Positions 9,502-17,359 of a stretch of DNA of 32,833 bases are shown piece by piece. The stretch's first letter is position 1, and every line of letters starts with the position of its first letter. The stretch spans positions 7,977 to 40,809 of the forward strand of contig PMLB01000194.1 in NCBI GenBank assembly GCA_003158735.1. Direction: 5' to 3'. Source of the DNA: Myxococcales bacterium (GTDB lineage Bacteria; Myxococcota_A; Polyangia; Fen-1088). Under the pieces are notes generated by a model. That model did no database searches. It had not been told where the DNA came from and worked only from the letters and a program-made list of their open reading frames with translations. The position numbers and the translations under genes were made by a program.

Positions 9502-10992
9502 TCAGGGTGCTACAGTCGCGGCGTACTTGCTTTGTATGTAGTTGAGAACCGTTGTGCCATCCGGGTCGGTGATATCGGCAGTGGTCCAGGGGCCGGTCTT
9601 GCTTGCCGTGGTCTTGAAGATGGCGGACGTCTCGCCATTGGTTTCGACCGACCAGTTGGTGCAACCGATATTGTTGGTATCAAGGAAGTCCCACCAGGTC
9701 TGCAATTCCGTCGCATCGAAGGTACCGTTCCCAGTCGATGCACATCCACCGTACTCGGTCACGAAGATGGCAATGCCTGCGGCCAGCGCTTTGGTCACAT
9801 TCGGGCCGAAGCTGGTGAAATGGTGGGTGTACGCGTAGAAATGGAACGTGTAGGCCAGGTTGGTCGAAGTGGTGACAGGATCGGCGGCGGCCAGATTGGG
9901 CTGCTGGTCCCAATTCGGGGTGCCAAGCAGTATGATGTTGTCGGGGTCGATAGCACGGATCTTCGCCACTACCGTCTCATGGTAGGTCTTGATGGTGGGC
10001 CAGGTCACGCCCGACGGTTCGTTCCAGATCTCGTACATCACGTTGGGGGTGTTGCCATAGGCCGTGGCCATGCTGGCAAAGAAGGTCGACGCCGCACTTG
10101 CATCGGCACCGGCCCCTGAATGCCAATCGATGATTGCGTAGATGCCATTGGCGATGCAGGCATCGACCACCGCCTGGAGCAACGGCGTCTGCGTACTTAG
10201 GCTGTTGGGAAGAATGGGAATGCGCAAAATGGCGCAGTCCAGGTCCTTGGCCAGGTGGCCAACCGCGGACGCATTGTAGAATTGCGTTCCCTGAGTATTC
10301 CAGGCGTACATGGACATTCCATGCAGCGCGATGACTTTGCCGTTCTGATCGACGATCTGGTTCCCCACGACTTTGAGCTGTCCATGCACGCTAACGGGCG
10401 TCCCTGACGGCGCGGACCCTGTGTTTCCAGTTCCTGGCGTGCCTCCGACCGACGTCGTGCCGCCGGCTGGCTTGCTACCGCCGGTTGGCGCGGTGCCACC
10501 CGCGGCCGTCCCTCCTGCGCTCTTGCCACCCGCACCGGCGGAACCCGTGACCCCACCGGAGGTCGTCGCGCCGCCGGAGGTCTTCACGCCACCCGAGCTG
10601 CCTGTCGCGCCGCCTGTGCCGGTCTTGCCGCCAGATTCCGTCACGCCACCGGAGTCAGCCGCGCCACCCTCGGTCGTGACACCACCGGAGGTGCTCACGC
10701 CACCTGCGCCGATCCCGCCCTCTGAGCTGGCACCACCGGAAACGCCCGCGGCCCCCGTGTTGCCTGCCCTTCCCGGCGTGCCGCCGGTTGCGGGATTCGC
10801 GCCACCTGTTCCCAAGGACGAGCCACCTGTGTTACCTGCCGCTCCTGGCGCGCCGCCGGTCGCGAGATGCCCGCCACTGGTTCCGCCTGAATGCGCCGTT
10901 GATGGTGACGTGGACGAAGCGCATGCTCCGGCGGCGAGCACAGGCAGCATCGCAAATAGACCCAGGAGTATCTTCCCTACGCAATTGTTCAT
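9502..10992 (-). CDS. GH5 endoglucanase (cellulase) lipoprotein
   Basis: Exported enzyme expected to hydrolyse internal beta-1,4-glucan bonds. The catalytic domain fills about residues 197-496. It holds the acid/base E325 in YEIWNEPSG and the nucleophile E413 in FVTEYGGC, both in typical GH5 subfamily 2 surroundings (HGMSMYAWN near its start, IDWHSG in the middle). The start is set at 10992 (MNNCVGKILL), after AGAGG, and not at the upstream extension to 11148, because a hydrophobic signal follows directly and ends in AAGAC, an acceptable lipobox. Residues about 28-196 are a Gly/Thr/Ser/Ala linker with a GG every five to seven residues, shared in style with the other exported proteins here. 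It is transcribed divergently from the methyltransferase gene. Confidence 0.92.
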   Translation of the reverse strand: MNNCVGKILLGLFAMLPVLAAGACASSTSPSTAHSGGTSGGHLATGGAPGAAGNTGGSSLGTGGANPATGGTPGRAGNTGAAGVSGGASSEGGIGAGGVSTSGGVTTEGGAADSGGVTESGGKTGTGGATGSSGGVKTSGGATTSGGVTGSAGAGGKSAGGTAAGGTAPTGGSKPAGGTTSVGGTPGTGNTGSAPSGTPVSVHGQLKVVGNQIVDQNGKVIALHGMSMYAWNTQGTQFYNASAVGHLAKDLDCAILRIPILPNSLSTQTPLLQAVVDACIANGIYAIIDWHSGAGADASAASTFFASMATAYGNTPNVMYEIWNEPSGVTWPTIKTYHETVVAKIRAIDPDNIILLGTPNWDQQPNLAAADPVTTSTNLAYTFHFYAYTHHFTSFGPNVTKALAAGIAIFVTEYGGCASTGNGTFDATELQTWWDFLDTNNIGCTNWSVETNGETSAIFKTTASKTGPWTTADITDPDGTTVLNYIQSKYAATVAP

Positions 10993-11226
10993 GGAACCTC
11001 TTGCTTCAAGTGTTGGCACGGCAGTCAGCTTGGCGTTGGTAGGATAGGGGCGGCGAGAGGCCCAAAGCTTCAAATGAAAGCAGCGAATAGTTTGTCGCGT
11101 CAAAGAACCATCCTCGACGCAAGCGCAATGGCCTCCTTGGTCGAACAACTGCGCCGTGGTTTCTGGGAACGAGAATCGTCGCCGCGAGAGAACGACGCTT
11201 TGAAGTTCGTGTAAAGTTCCCGCGCC
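10993..11226. promoter_or_regulatory. Divergent intergenic region between GH5 and methyltransferase genes
   Basis: A 234-base gap separating divergent starts, so it must hold promoters for both or be read through from elsewhere. Purine-rich AGAGG lies just upstream of the endoglucanase start on the minus strand. I see no convincing sigma-70 boxes, operator palindrome or riboswitch-like structure by eye. Confidence 0.4.
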
Positions 11227-12042
11227 ATGACTTCGTCTAGCCCACTTTCCAATCCTGTACCCTGGAACCTCGTCGCATCCGACTACGCCGCCGAGGTCGC
11301 TCCCATTTTTGCCTGGTTTGCCCAGAAGGCGATCGATCTCGCGCGTCTCGCCCCGGCTGCGCGAGTGCTTGATGTGGCCGCTGGGCCCGGGACACTGTCA
11401 TTTCTGGCGGCGCGGGCCGGCGCTCACGTGACGGCGATCGATTTCTCGCCCGCAATGATCGAGAAACTGCGCGAACGCGCGTCCTCCGAGTCGGTGGCAG
11501 TCGAATCGCAAGTCGGCGACGGGCAGGCGTTGCCCTTCGCAGAGGCATCCTTCGATCAGGCGTTCTCGATGTTCGGCTTGATGTTCTTCCCCGACCGAAT
11601 CCTCGGTTTTCGCGAACTGCTGCGCGTGCTGGTGCCGGGCGGTGTGGCGGTGGTGTCGAGCTGGGCGTTCGAGGACGGAGACAGCTGGCGCAACCTGATC
11701 TGGGGCGCGGTTCGAGAGCACCTGCCCAACTTGCCGCTCGGCGGTTCAGCACCTCCCTTGGGCAACGTCGATGACTGCCGTCGCGAGATCACGGCAGCGG
11801 GATTTGCGAACGTCGAGGTTCACGAGCTCGTACACGCGCTGCCGGCGATGACGACGCGTGAGGGATGGGCGTGGATGGTGCGCGCAACCGCCCCGATCGC
11901 CTTGCTACGCCAGAGCCTCGGACCGACGAAATGGGCCTTTTTCGACGCGTGTATCCTGGCCAAGCTGATCGAGACATTCGGTGAGGAACGCCAAAGCATG
12001 AGGCGAAAGGCGAACCTGTCGGTGGGACGCAAGCGAAGCTAG
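11227..12042 (+). CDS. Class I SAM-dependent methyltransferase
   Basis: A 271-residue soluble enzyme with the Rossmann-type methyltransferase fold (Methyltransf_11/UbiE-like). Motif I is VLDVAAGPGTLSFLA at about 47-61. The acidic residue that binds the SAM ribose is in VTAIDFSPAMIEKL. Motif II is FDQAFSMFGLMFFPD and motif III is LRVLVPGGVAVVSSW. The substrate cannot be told from sequence; small molecules such as quinone precursors or secondary metabolites are usual for this group. The stop codon TAG lies in the first bases of the inverted-repeat element at 12039-12203, so the element may have supplied or replaced the original C-terminus. The last residues (RRKANLSVGRKRS) are basic and atypical. 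No co-directional partner lies close by. Confidence 0.88.
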   Translation: MTSSSPLSNPVPWNLVASDYAAEVAPIFAWFAQKAIDLARLAPAARVLDVAAGPGTLSFLAARAGAHVTAIDFSPAMIEKLRERASSESVAVESQVGDGQALPFAEASFDQAFSMFGLMFFPDRILGFRELLRVLVPGGVAVVSSWAFEDGDSWRNLIWGAVREHLPNLPLGGSAPPLGNVDDCRREITAAGFANVEVHELVHALPAMTTREGWAWMVRATAPIALLRQSLGPTKWAFFDACILAKLIETFGEERQSMRRKANLSVGRKRS

Positions 12043-12203
12043 TGCCTCCGGTCAGAATTTCGGCCACGTTTGGGCGGCCGATCCATCCCGGCCGGCTGCG
12101 TTGCTCCTCGGTTACATACGTCGAGTATGCGCCCTCGTCGCGCCTTGCCGTCCGGGCGTCTCGTCCACCGAAACATGACCGCTCTTCTGACCGGAGGCAC
12201 TAG
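12039..12203. mobile_element. MITE-like palindromic element with 19-bp perfect inverted termini
   Basis: The left end CTAGTGCCTCCGGTCAGAA (12039-12057) is the exact reverse complement of the right end TTCTGACCGGAGGCACTAG (12185-12203). The interior continues the palindrome imperfectly (for example CGGCCACGTTTGGGCGG against the complement of the segment before 12185). The centre is CATAC-GTCGA-GTATG near 12121. Both outer ends are CTAG; since this is itself a palindrome, it may be a four-base target duplication of the kind made by IS5-group elements, with true ends TGCCTCC. No transposase frame is inside. It overlaps the methyltransferase stop codon. The non-autonomous transposon reading is inferred from structure alone. 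Confidence 0.72.
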
Positions 12204-12228
12204 TCCGAACCGGGCCAGCCAGAGTGAG

Positions 12229-12247
12229 TTCGACCGGTACGGTCGAA
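12229..12247. promoter_or_regulatory. Perfect palindrome upstream of the GH105 gene, possible operator
   Basis: TTCGACCG-GTA-CGGTCGAA is an eight-base perfect dyad with a three-base centre, about 120 bases before the GH105 start and just outside the MITE-like element. Its size and spacing suit a dimeric repressor or activator site (LacI, GntR or TetR type). No regulator gene is adjacent, so operator function is a guess. Confidence 0.35.
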
Positions 12248-12368
12248 GAGCCTCCCAACTGGGCGGCGGACGGGCCACCGACGTTGCCCCGCGCCAAGTC
12301 ACACGGCGCGCCAAGCTGCCGCGCAAGCGGCTCGTCCAATACTCTGGTTGAAGTGTTACAATCGGAAG

Positions 12369-14087
12369 ATGTTTAGCAGGACCATCCAACGATCTTGTGT
12401 CGTCGCGCATTTCGCACTTCTCTTGGCGCTGGGAGCTGCTGCTGGCTGCTCATCGGGAAATGGTAGCCCGGGGACGACAGGCGGTACTCCCGCTGCAACT
12501 GGCGGTGCTGGACCAAACACCGGAGGAGCCGCGGGGCCAGGCGGCGCTGGCGGGGCTTCAAGCACCTTCGCCAATACGGGCGGCGCCACGACATCGAGCA
12601 GCGCTGGCGGAAGTGTGGTAGCGGGCGGCACGAAGACGGCTACGGGTGCCGCGGCCACGGGCGGCGCAACCGGTGGCGCGGCCACGAGCGCAGCAACCGG
12701 AGGCACGGTAAGCAACACGGGTGGCGCGGCCACTGGCGGCGCAATCGCCGGCGCAACAGGCAACACCGGTGGAGCAGCCACAGGCGGCGCCATCGGCGGC
12801 ACGGCAGTGAGCAGCAGCGCCCCAGGAGGCGCGACCACAGGCGGAAAGACCGGCGGCACGGCAGGCAGCAGCGCCACAGGTGGCGCGGCCACCGGCGGCG
12901 CAAAGACCGGCGGCACCTCGGGAAGCAGTACCACAGGTGGCACAACAGCAGGCGGAGGGACATCCGGCACCGCGGGAAGCGGCGGCACGAGCACGACAGG
13001 TGGCAGCACCCTCATCGGCGGCCCTGGTCCGGCGGCTCAGTTGATTACCCAGAGTGGCGTCGACTGGGGCAAATTGGTGATCGACTCAACGATTGCTGGC
13101 AAGACCTCTTTTGGCTCCACCTATCCCGAGGGACTGATCCTGCACGGGATGTCTAAGGCCTACAAGCGACTCAAGAATCCAACCTATCTCACGTTCCTGA
13201 CGACATCAGTGGGCAAATGGGGCGTTGCCGACGGCACCAGCCTGGACAACATCATGCACATGGCGGCACTGTGTGACACATATGAATTCACCCAGACTGC
13301 CAGCTACAAAGCTCCTGCCGATGCGACCCGCAAAATCTTCGATACCTACCCCAAGACCAGCGACGGCGCCTTCTGGCACGCCAACAATGGAACTCGCGAC
13401 CACCAACTTTGGGGGGACGGGGTTTTCATGTCTCTCTCGTTCCTCACTCGCTACGCCACGGTTTTCAACGATCCAACCGTGTACCCGATAGCTGTCACCA
13501 ACCTGAGCGTCACGGCGACGCACCTGAAGAATTCGGCCACCGGTCTCTTCTGGCACGCCTACGATGAAAGTGGCGTCGCGACTTGGGCACAGCCAACGAC
13601 CAAGTCCAACCAAATAAGCTGGGGCCGAGCCATGGGATGGTTCTCACTGGCAAGCGTGATGACCCTGGAAATGCTGCCTGCCACCGATCCAGGTCGAGCC
13701 CAGATAGAGACGATTCTCAAAGATCTCCTCACCGCGGTGGCCAAGTACCAGGATGCGACTACCGGACGGTGGTTCCAGGTTGTCGACATGGGAACGAATG
13801 CACAGGACTGGGTCGAGACGTCCTGCTCCAGCATGTACAGCTACGCAATCTGGTGGGCCTATCAACATGGGCTGCTGGATGCGAGCTACGCCGCCGTGGC
13901 CACGAAAGGTTTCAATGGCGTCATGCAAATGGTGACCAAGAGCGCAACCAACACGACCACCATTGCCAAGATTTGCACGGGCCTCAACGCCTCGGCCGCC
14001 GTGACGGACTATTTCAGCCACCCGACCGCATCGAACGACCAGCATGGAATCGGTTCGTTCTTGCTCATGTGGGAAGGGATGCAGTAG
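12369..14087 (+). CDS. GH105-type unsaturated glycuronyl hydrolase lipoprotein
   Basis: Exported enzyme of the GH88/GH105 (YteR/YesR-like) group, which removes the terminal unsaturated uronic acid left by pectate or rhamnogalacturonan lyases. The alpha/alpha barrel domain occupies about residues 222-572. It contains YPEGLILHGMSKAYKR, HQLWGDGVFMSL with the probable catalytic Asp at 350, SWGRAMGWFSLA and ETSCSSMYSYAIWWAY, all typical of the family. The ATG at 12369 is preferred over a TTG 21 bases upstream because a normal signal peptide ends AAGCSSG (lipobox AAGC). Residues about 28-220 are a Gly/Thr/Ala linker. No pectate lyase is in the window, so its substrate must be made by enzymes encoded elsewhere or by other organisms. 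Confidence 0.88.
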   Translation: MFSRTIQRSCVVAHFALLLALGAAAGCSSGNGSPGTTGGTPAATGGAGPNTGGAAGPGGAGGASSTFANTGGATTSSSAGGSVVAGGTKTATGAAATGGATGGAATSAATGGTVSNTGGAATGGAIAGATGNTGGAATGGAIGGTAVSSSAPGGATTGGKTGGTAGSSATGGAATGGAKTGGTSGSSTTGGTTAGGGTSGTAGSGGTSTTGGSTLIGGPGPAAQLITQSGVDWGKLVIDSTIAGKTSFGSTYPEGLILHGMSKAYKRLKNPTYLTFLTTSVGKWGVADGTSLDNIMHMAALCDTYEFTQTASYKAPADATRKIFDTYPKTSDGAFWHANNGTRDHQLWGDGVFMSLSFLTRYATVFNDPTVYPIAVTNLSVTATHLKNSATGLFWHAYDESGVATWAQPTTKSNQISWGRAMGWFSLASVMTLEMLPATDPGRAQIETILKDLLTAVAKYQDATTGRWFQVVDMGTNAQDWVETSCSSMYSYAIWWAYQHGLLDASYAAVATKGFNGVMQMVTKSATNTTTIAKICTGLNASAAVTDYFSHPTASNDQHGIGSFLLMWEGMQ

Positions 14088-14095
14088 TCAAGCGA

Positions 14096-14392
14096 CTACC
14101 TGCCTTCGCCCTCGAAACGCGGCTTTTGGGGGTGACGCTTGTAGAGGAGGATGGTGCGCCCCAGGATCTGCACCACGTTGACGCCGGGTTCTTCGCCCAG
14201 GCTCTCGGCCACCGCGAAGCGCGTTTCTGGACATTCCTGCCCCAGCTTGACCTTGATCAGCTCGTGGTCGAAGAGCGCCCGCGTGACCTGGGCAATGACC
14301 GCTTCGTTGGTTCCGCTCTTGCCGATCTGAACGATGGCCTGCAAGGCATGGCCGTGGCCGCGCAGCTGGCGGCGCAGGGGCGTGGAAGGCAT
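14096..14392 (-). CDS. YhbY-family (CRM domain) RNA-binding protein
   Basis: Small cytoplasmic protein of the CRM/YhbY family, which binds pre-50S ribosomal particles. From the ATG at 14392 it is 98 residues, almost the same as E. coli YhbY (97). It begins with the LRRQLRGHGHALQAIVQIGK block, and the family's GxxG loop is present as IGKSGTN. ALFDHELIKVKL and NVVQILGRTILLYKR are the other conserved segments. The open frame continues upstream, and an ATG at 14428 is an alternative start. It is convergent with the GH105 gene, their stops being about eight bases apart, and divergent from the Lgt-like gene. It has no functional link to its neighbours that I can see. Confidence 0.85.
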   Translation of the reverse strand: MPSTPLRRQLRGHGHALQAIVQIGKSGTNEAVIAQVTRALFDHELIKVKLGQECPETRFAVAESLGEEPGVNVVQILGRTILLYKRHPQKPRFEGEGR

Positions 14393-14665
14393 GAGCGATT
14401 GTTTGCGTGGGCTGGTCGGAGCAGGCATGGGCGCAAGTTGCCACACCAGACGGTGCAGGTCACGCCCGACTGCGATGTCGACCATATTCCGAGTGCGCCC
14501 GTCAGCCCGAACCGGTGGTGAAGATCCCACAGACACCGTCAGGACTTCACCAGAATATTGGCCCGCCAAGGCCGCAGCAGCGCCGAAACAGGGCCGCTGC
14601 GGATCTGGCCCTTCGCTTGCTAGGTCCATGGAGAGTAACCCAGCCATGAGATCGGAATCCTAGCC

Positions 14666-16651
14666 ATGCCGATTCACCACCTGCACGTGTTTGTCTGGGA
14701 TGTGCGGACGTGGACCTTGGTCGGCCAGGTGCCGTTTCTGATCTTGGTGGCGGTTCTGTACTGGGCCGGAAGGCGGCGCGGCTGGCCGTCGCGCTCGTCG
14801 GTCCTGGTGACCGGGGCCTTCGTGGCCGGGTTGTCGCTTGGAACCGCGTTTCTGCCCAGCGTTCTGGGCGCTGCTGCCGGCGGAATCGCCCTGTGGCTTC
14901 TCGCTCAGAGGGCGCTGGGACTGCGCCGACCGCCCACGGCGGCACTCGCGCTGGGGCTGGCCGGTCTCATCACCATCGGGCGATGGGGCTGCTTGCTCAA
15001 TGGCTGCTGCTTCGGAAGCTTGACCGACCTGCCCTGGGCCGTGCACTACGACTCCAGCAGCACCGCCTATTTCTTGCACCAAGCGTTGGGTTTACTGCCG
15101 CCCAACGCCAGCCACGCGCTCGGCGTCCACCCCTATCCTCTCTATGAAAGCGCTGGGCTCTTGCTTTGGCTGCCGGTGGGATTCCTGCTGCTCCGGCGTC
15201 TGCGTTCCGAGGCCGCGTTGCTGGCCTTCACCGTGGCCTTCGATCTAGGGCTGCGCGGTTTCATCGACGGCAAGCGCGCCATGATCAACGTGTGGTGGTC
15301 CGTGCTGGGGCAGTGGCTTGGGTTCAACATGTTTCAGTGGGCCTTGCTGGCATGTGCGTCGGGAGCACTGCTTCTGGGGCTGCTCTTCGAACGACGCGCG
15401 CGAGCGGCTGCTCCGGCCAGGCCGGCGGTCGCCATAGTTTCAGTCGAGTCAAACCCGCTGACGCTTTGGTGGGTCTATATCGGCTTGTGCCTGGTGGGAT
15501 GGTTCAGCAACTCCGCCCAGACGGTCTTCCTGCACCGAGTTCTGCTGGTGGCGCTGGCCTTTTGCATTCCCGCCTTGACCTTGCCCGATTGCTTCGCCTT
15601 GAGTCTGCGTGTCCGGCCCTACGCTGGTTACGGGTTTGCGACTCTGCTCTTGCTGGCGCTAGGCCTTCGCTTGGAAACCCGCGCCCACGCCGACGTGGAC
15701 CGCGCAGAAGACTCGGCGCAGGCCACACTGGACATGCGCGCGGGCGAGCCCAAGCGACGGTGGCTCTACGATGTCGACCGCCGGCGCGGCGTGGTCATCC
15801 GGGTGGGGAACCAAGACACAGCGCCTGCAGCGATCAAGCAACGCGAGGATGTGCTGGGAATTCCTCATGCACCAGACGCGAACCAGCCACCGGTCCAGCC
15901 GCCAGCGCGCCTGTCCCGCGGCCGAACCTGGGTGGGCGGCGGCATTGCGGGCGGAGCGGCCAAGTACTCCTCGACCACGACCACGAGCAATTCGAGTTCG
16001 AGTTCGGATGATTCTTGTTCAGGGACGACCACGACCACTTCACACGACCGCAAGGCCATTGGCGGCTGGGGCGAGGTGGAACGCGAGATTCCCTTCTCGG
16101 ACCATAGTGTCCTCTGGCTTGGAGGTCGAGCCGGCGTGGTCGGAGAAAGAGAGCTGACCACGGTCACAACGGGTGGCTCGTCGTATCCCACGAGCTCCGA
16201 GGACGGCGGCCGGACGTCCTACTACACTCAGCTCTGGGCCGAACTAGAACGCCCCGGCATCGCGCTGGGGTTTGGCGGCTTGGCCGGGTATTCTCCCGGG
16301 AACAACGCCTCCTTTTCTCCCGGATTCCATTTGCGCCTCGGACACCCCAGGTTCGGCGCCGACGTCGGCTACCTGGACCGCATGTCTTTTCTTGGCTATC
16401 AATCTGGGCATGCCGGGGTTTCGATCGCAGCGCCGCGCGGGCAGAAGATTGAACACCCAGACGACGTGCTCGTGCGCGTCTTCCTCGGGGCGTACAATTT
16501 TCCCGGCGCCCGCCTCGATTTCTTCAACGTCGCTCCGGGCGCCGGCATCGAGATCTTCTTCACCCCGCGCCTGGCCCTCGGTCTAGAGGGCGCCGTGTCT
16601 TCCGACGGAGGCTTCGGCGGTCTGCACTTTCGCTCCGCCATGGGCGATTGA
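14666..16651 (+). CDS. Lgt-like membrane protein fused to a C-terminal beta-rich domain
   Basis: A 661-residue protein. The first 350 residues are a polytopic membrane region related to prolipoprotein diacylglyceryl transferase: GRWGCLLNGCCFG at 105-117 stands where Lgt has its GR-GN motif, followed by HPYPLYES (P156-E161) and a conserved arginine, R197, in LGLRGFID. The Asn of the Lgt signature is Cys here and the Lgt HGG motif is not seen, so it is a divergent paralogue; lipid transfer activity is unproven. Residues about 350-440 are soluble, with low-complexity Ser/Thr runs near 435-465. The rest is Gly- and aromatic-rich, beta-like, and resembles an outer-membrane or envelope barrel ending FRSAMGD. 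I know of no such fusion. The stop codon is also the edge of a DUF72 gene remnant. Confidence 0.75.
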   Translation: MPIHHLHVFVWDVRTWTLVGQVPFLILVAVLYWAGRRRGWPSRSSVLVTGAFVAGLSLGTAFLPSVLGAAAGGIALWLLAQRALGLRRPPTAALALGLAGLITIGRWGCLLNGCCFGSLTDLPWAVHYDSSSTAYFLHQALGLLPPNASHALGVHPYPLYESAGLLLWLPVGFLLLRRLRSEAALLAFTVAFDLGLRGFIDGKRAMINVWWSVLGQWLGFNMFQWALLACASGALLLGLLFERRARAAAPARPAVAIVSVESNPLTLWWVYIGLCLVGWFSNSAQTVFLHRVLLVALAFCIPALTLPDCFALSLRVRPYAGYGFATLLLLALGLRLETRAHADVDRAEDSAQATLDMRAGEPKRRWLYDVDRRRGVVIRVGNQDTAPAAIKQREDVLGIPHAPDANQPPVQPPARLSRGRTWVGGGIAGGAAKYSSTTTTSNSSSSSDDSCSGTTTTTSHDRKAIGGWGEVEREIPFSDHSVLWLGGRAGVVGERELTTVTTGGSSYPTSSEDGGRTSYYTQLWAELERPGIALGFGGLAGYSPGNNASFSPGFHLRLGHPRFGADVGYLDRMSFLGYQSGHAGVSIAAPRGQKIEHPDDVLVRVFLGAYNFPGARLDFFNVAPGAGIEIFFTPRLALGLEGAVSSDGGFGGLHFRSAMGD

Positions 16652-16721
16652 GGAAACTGGGGAGGCATCGAGCAAACGGCGAGCTAGGCCAGGCGCCTCG
16701 GCGGTCTCGTGTTTGATGAAG
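16649..16721 (-). pseudogene. 24-codon remnant of a DUF72 gene (3' end)
   Basis: On the minus strand this codes FIKHETAEAPGLARRLLDAS then PVSS, against FVKHETAEAPALARRLLDAF then AVSS at the end of the intact DUF72 protein encoded at 21041-21757. At DNA level 60 of 73 bases agree with 21050-21122, without gaps. Homology stops abruptly at 16721, where decayed restriction-modification sequence follows. It shares its edge with the stop codon of the Lgt-like gene. The piece is too short to be a gene. Confidence 0.85.
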
Positions 16722-16740
16722 CGCGCATCAGTCGAGCGCA

Positions 16741-17277
16741 TCATCCTCTACCGCGGTCATATTGACCAAGCCGAATCCCGAAAACGTTGCCTCGGTCATC
16801 CTCATCAAAGTCCATCAGTGGAAGTTCATCAGTGTCTACTTCGCCCCACTGAACATCGAACACCCGAAGATAGGCCAGCGATCTTGTCAGAATCGAGCAT
16901 TTTTCCCAACTGAACGCTATATCGGGAAGACACAGGCGCAACCTCCCAATGCTCCGGCACGTCGCCGAGCCATTCGATGCCGGAGGGTTTCATGGGGGCG
17001 CGAGGGTTCAGGCCTTTGGTGACGGCGTGGGAGATGACGGCCTGGCGCTTTTCTTTCAGCAGAATGAGCATGTCGCCCTTGCAAATGGCGTAGGACTCGG
17101 CGTTCAGCTCTTGCCCGTACATCACCAGCCGGGCCTTGGGATTGTGGGCACCGAGGTGTTCGCCCGCGACGCTCAGCATGCCACCCTGCCGGCGGTGGGG
17201 TCGCAGATGGAGCGGACCACGCCAGGCTTCGAAAGGGCATCGTCGTCCTCCTCCGCGAGGCGGATCGGGGTGCCGGC
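16741..17277 (-). pseudogene. Decayed type I restriction-modification locus: hsdM-hsdS deletion fusion
   Basis: Reading the minus strand from 17256: [20 protein letters not shown] is the methylase (HsdM) region leading into SAM motif I. A one-base shift near 17185 then moves to [19 protein letters not shown] and [19 protein letters not shown], the next conserved HsdM block. At about 17062 this joins directly to [19 protein letters not shown] and [16 protein letters not shown], which belong to the middle of the specificity subunit HsdS. A second shift near 16880 leads to [20 protein letters not shown], again HsdS. Most of hsdM, the first half of hsdS and all of hsdR are missing. The locus cannot make a working methylase. 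Confidence 0.85.
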
Positions 17278-17359
17278 GGAGGGTGCTGAGGCGCAGTCCC
17301 GATCGCGAGGTGATGCGGCTGGCGAAATAGCGGCACGGCTGGCCGGCGCTGGCCCTGAA

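Noticed and set aside
10373-11047. Plus-strand Pro/Val-rich frame of 224 codons
   Set aside because: Exact mirror of the endoglucanase linker; repeats of PPxVxPP are a by-product of the Gly/Thr codons on the other strand. The same holds for 12356-13015 (-), 18162-18812 (+) and 30114-31274 (-).
12440-13020. Repetitive DNA that could look like a CRISPR or minisatellite array
   Set aside because: Periodicity is irregular, always in multiples of three, and encodes the GH105 lipoprotein linker; there are no uniform repeats separated by unique spacers.
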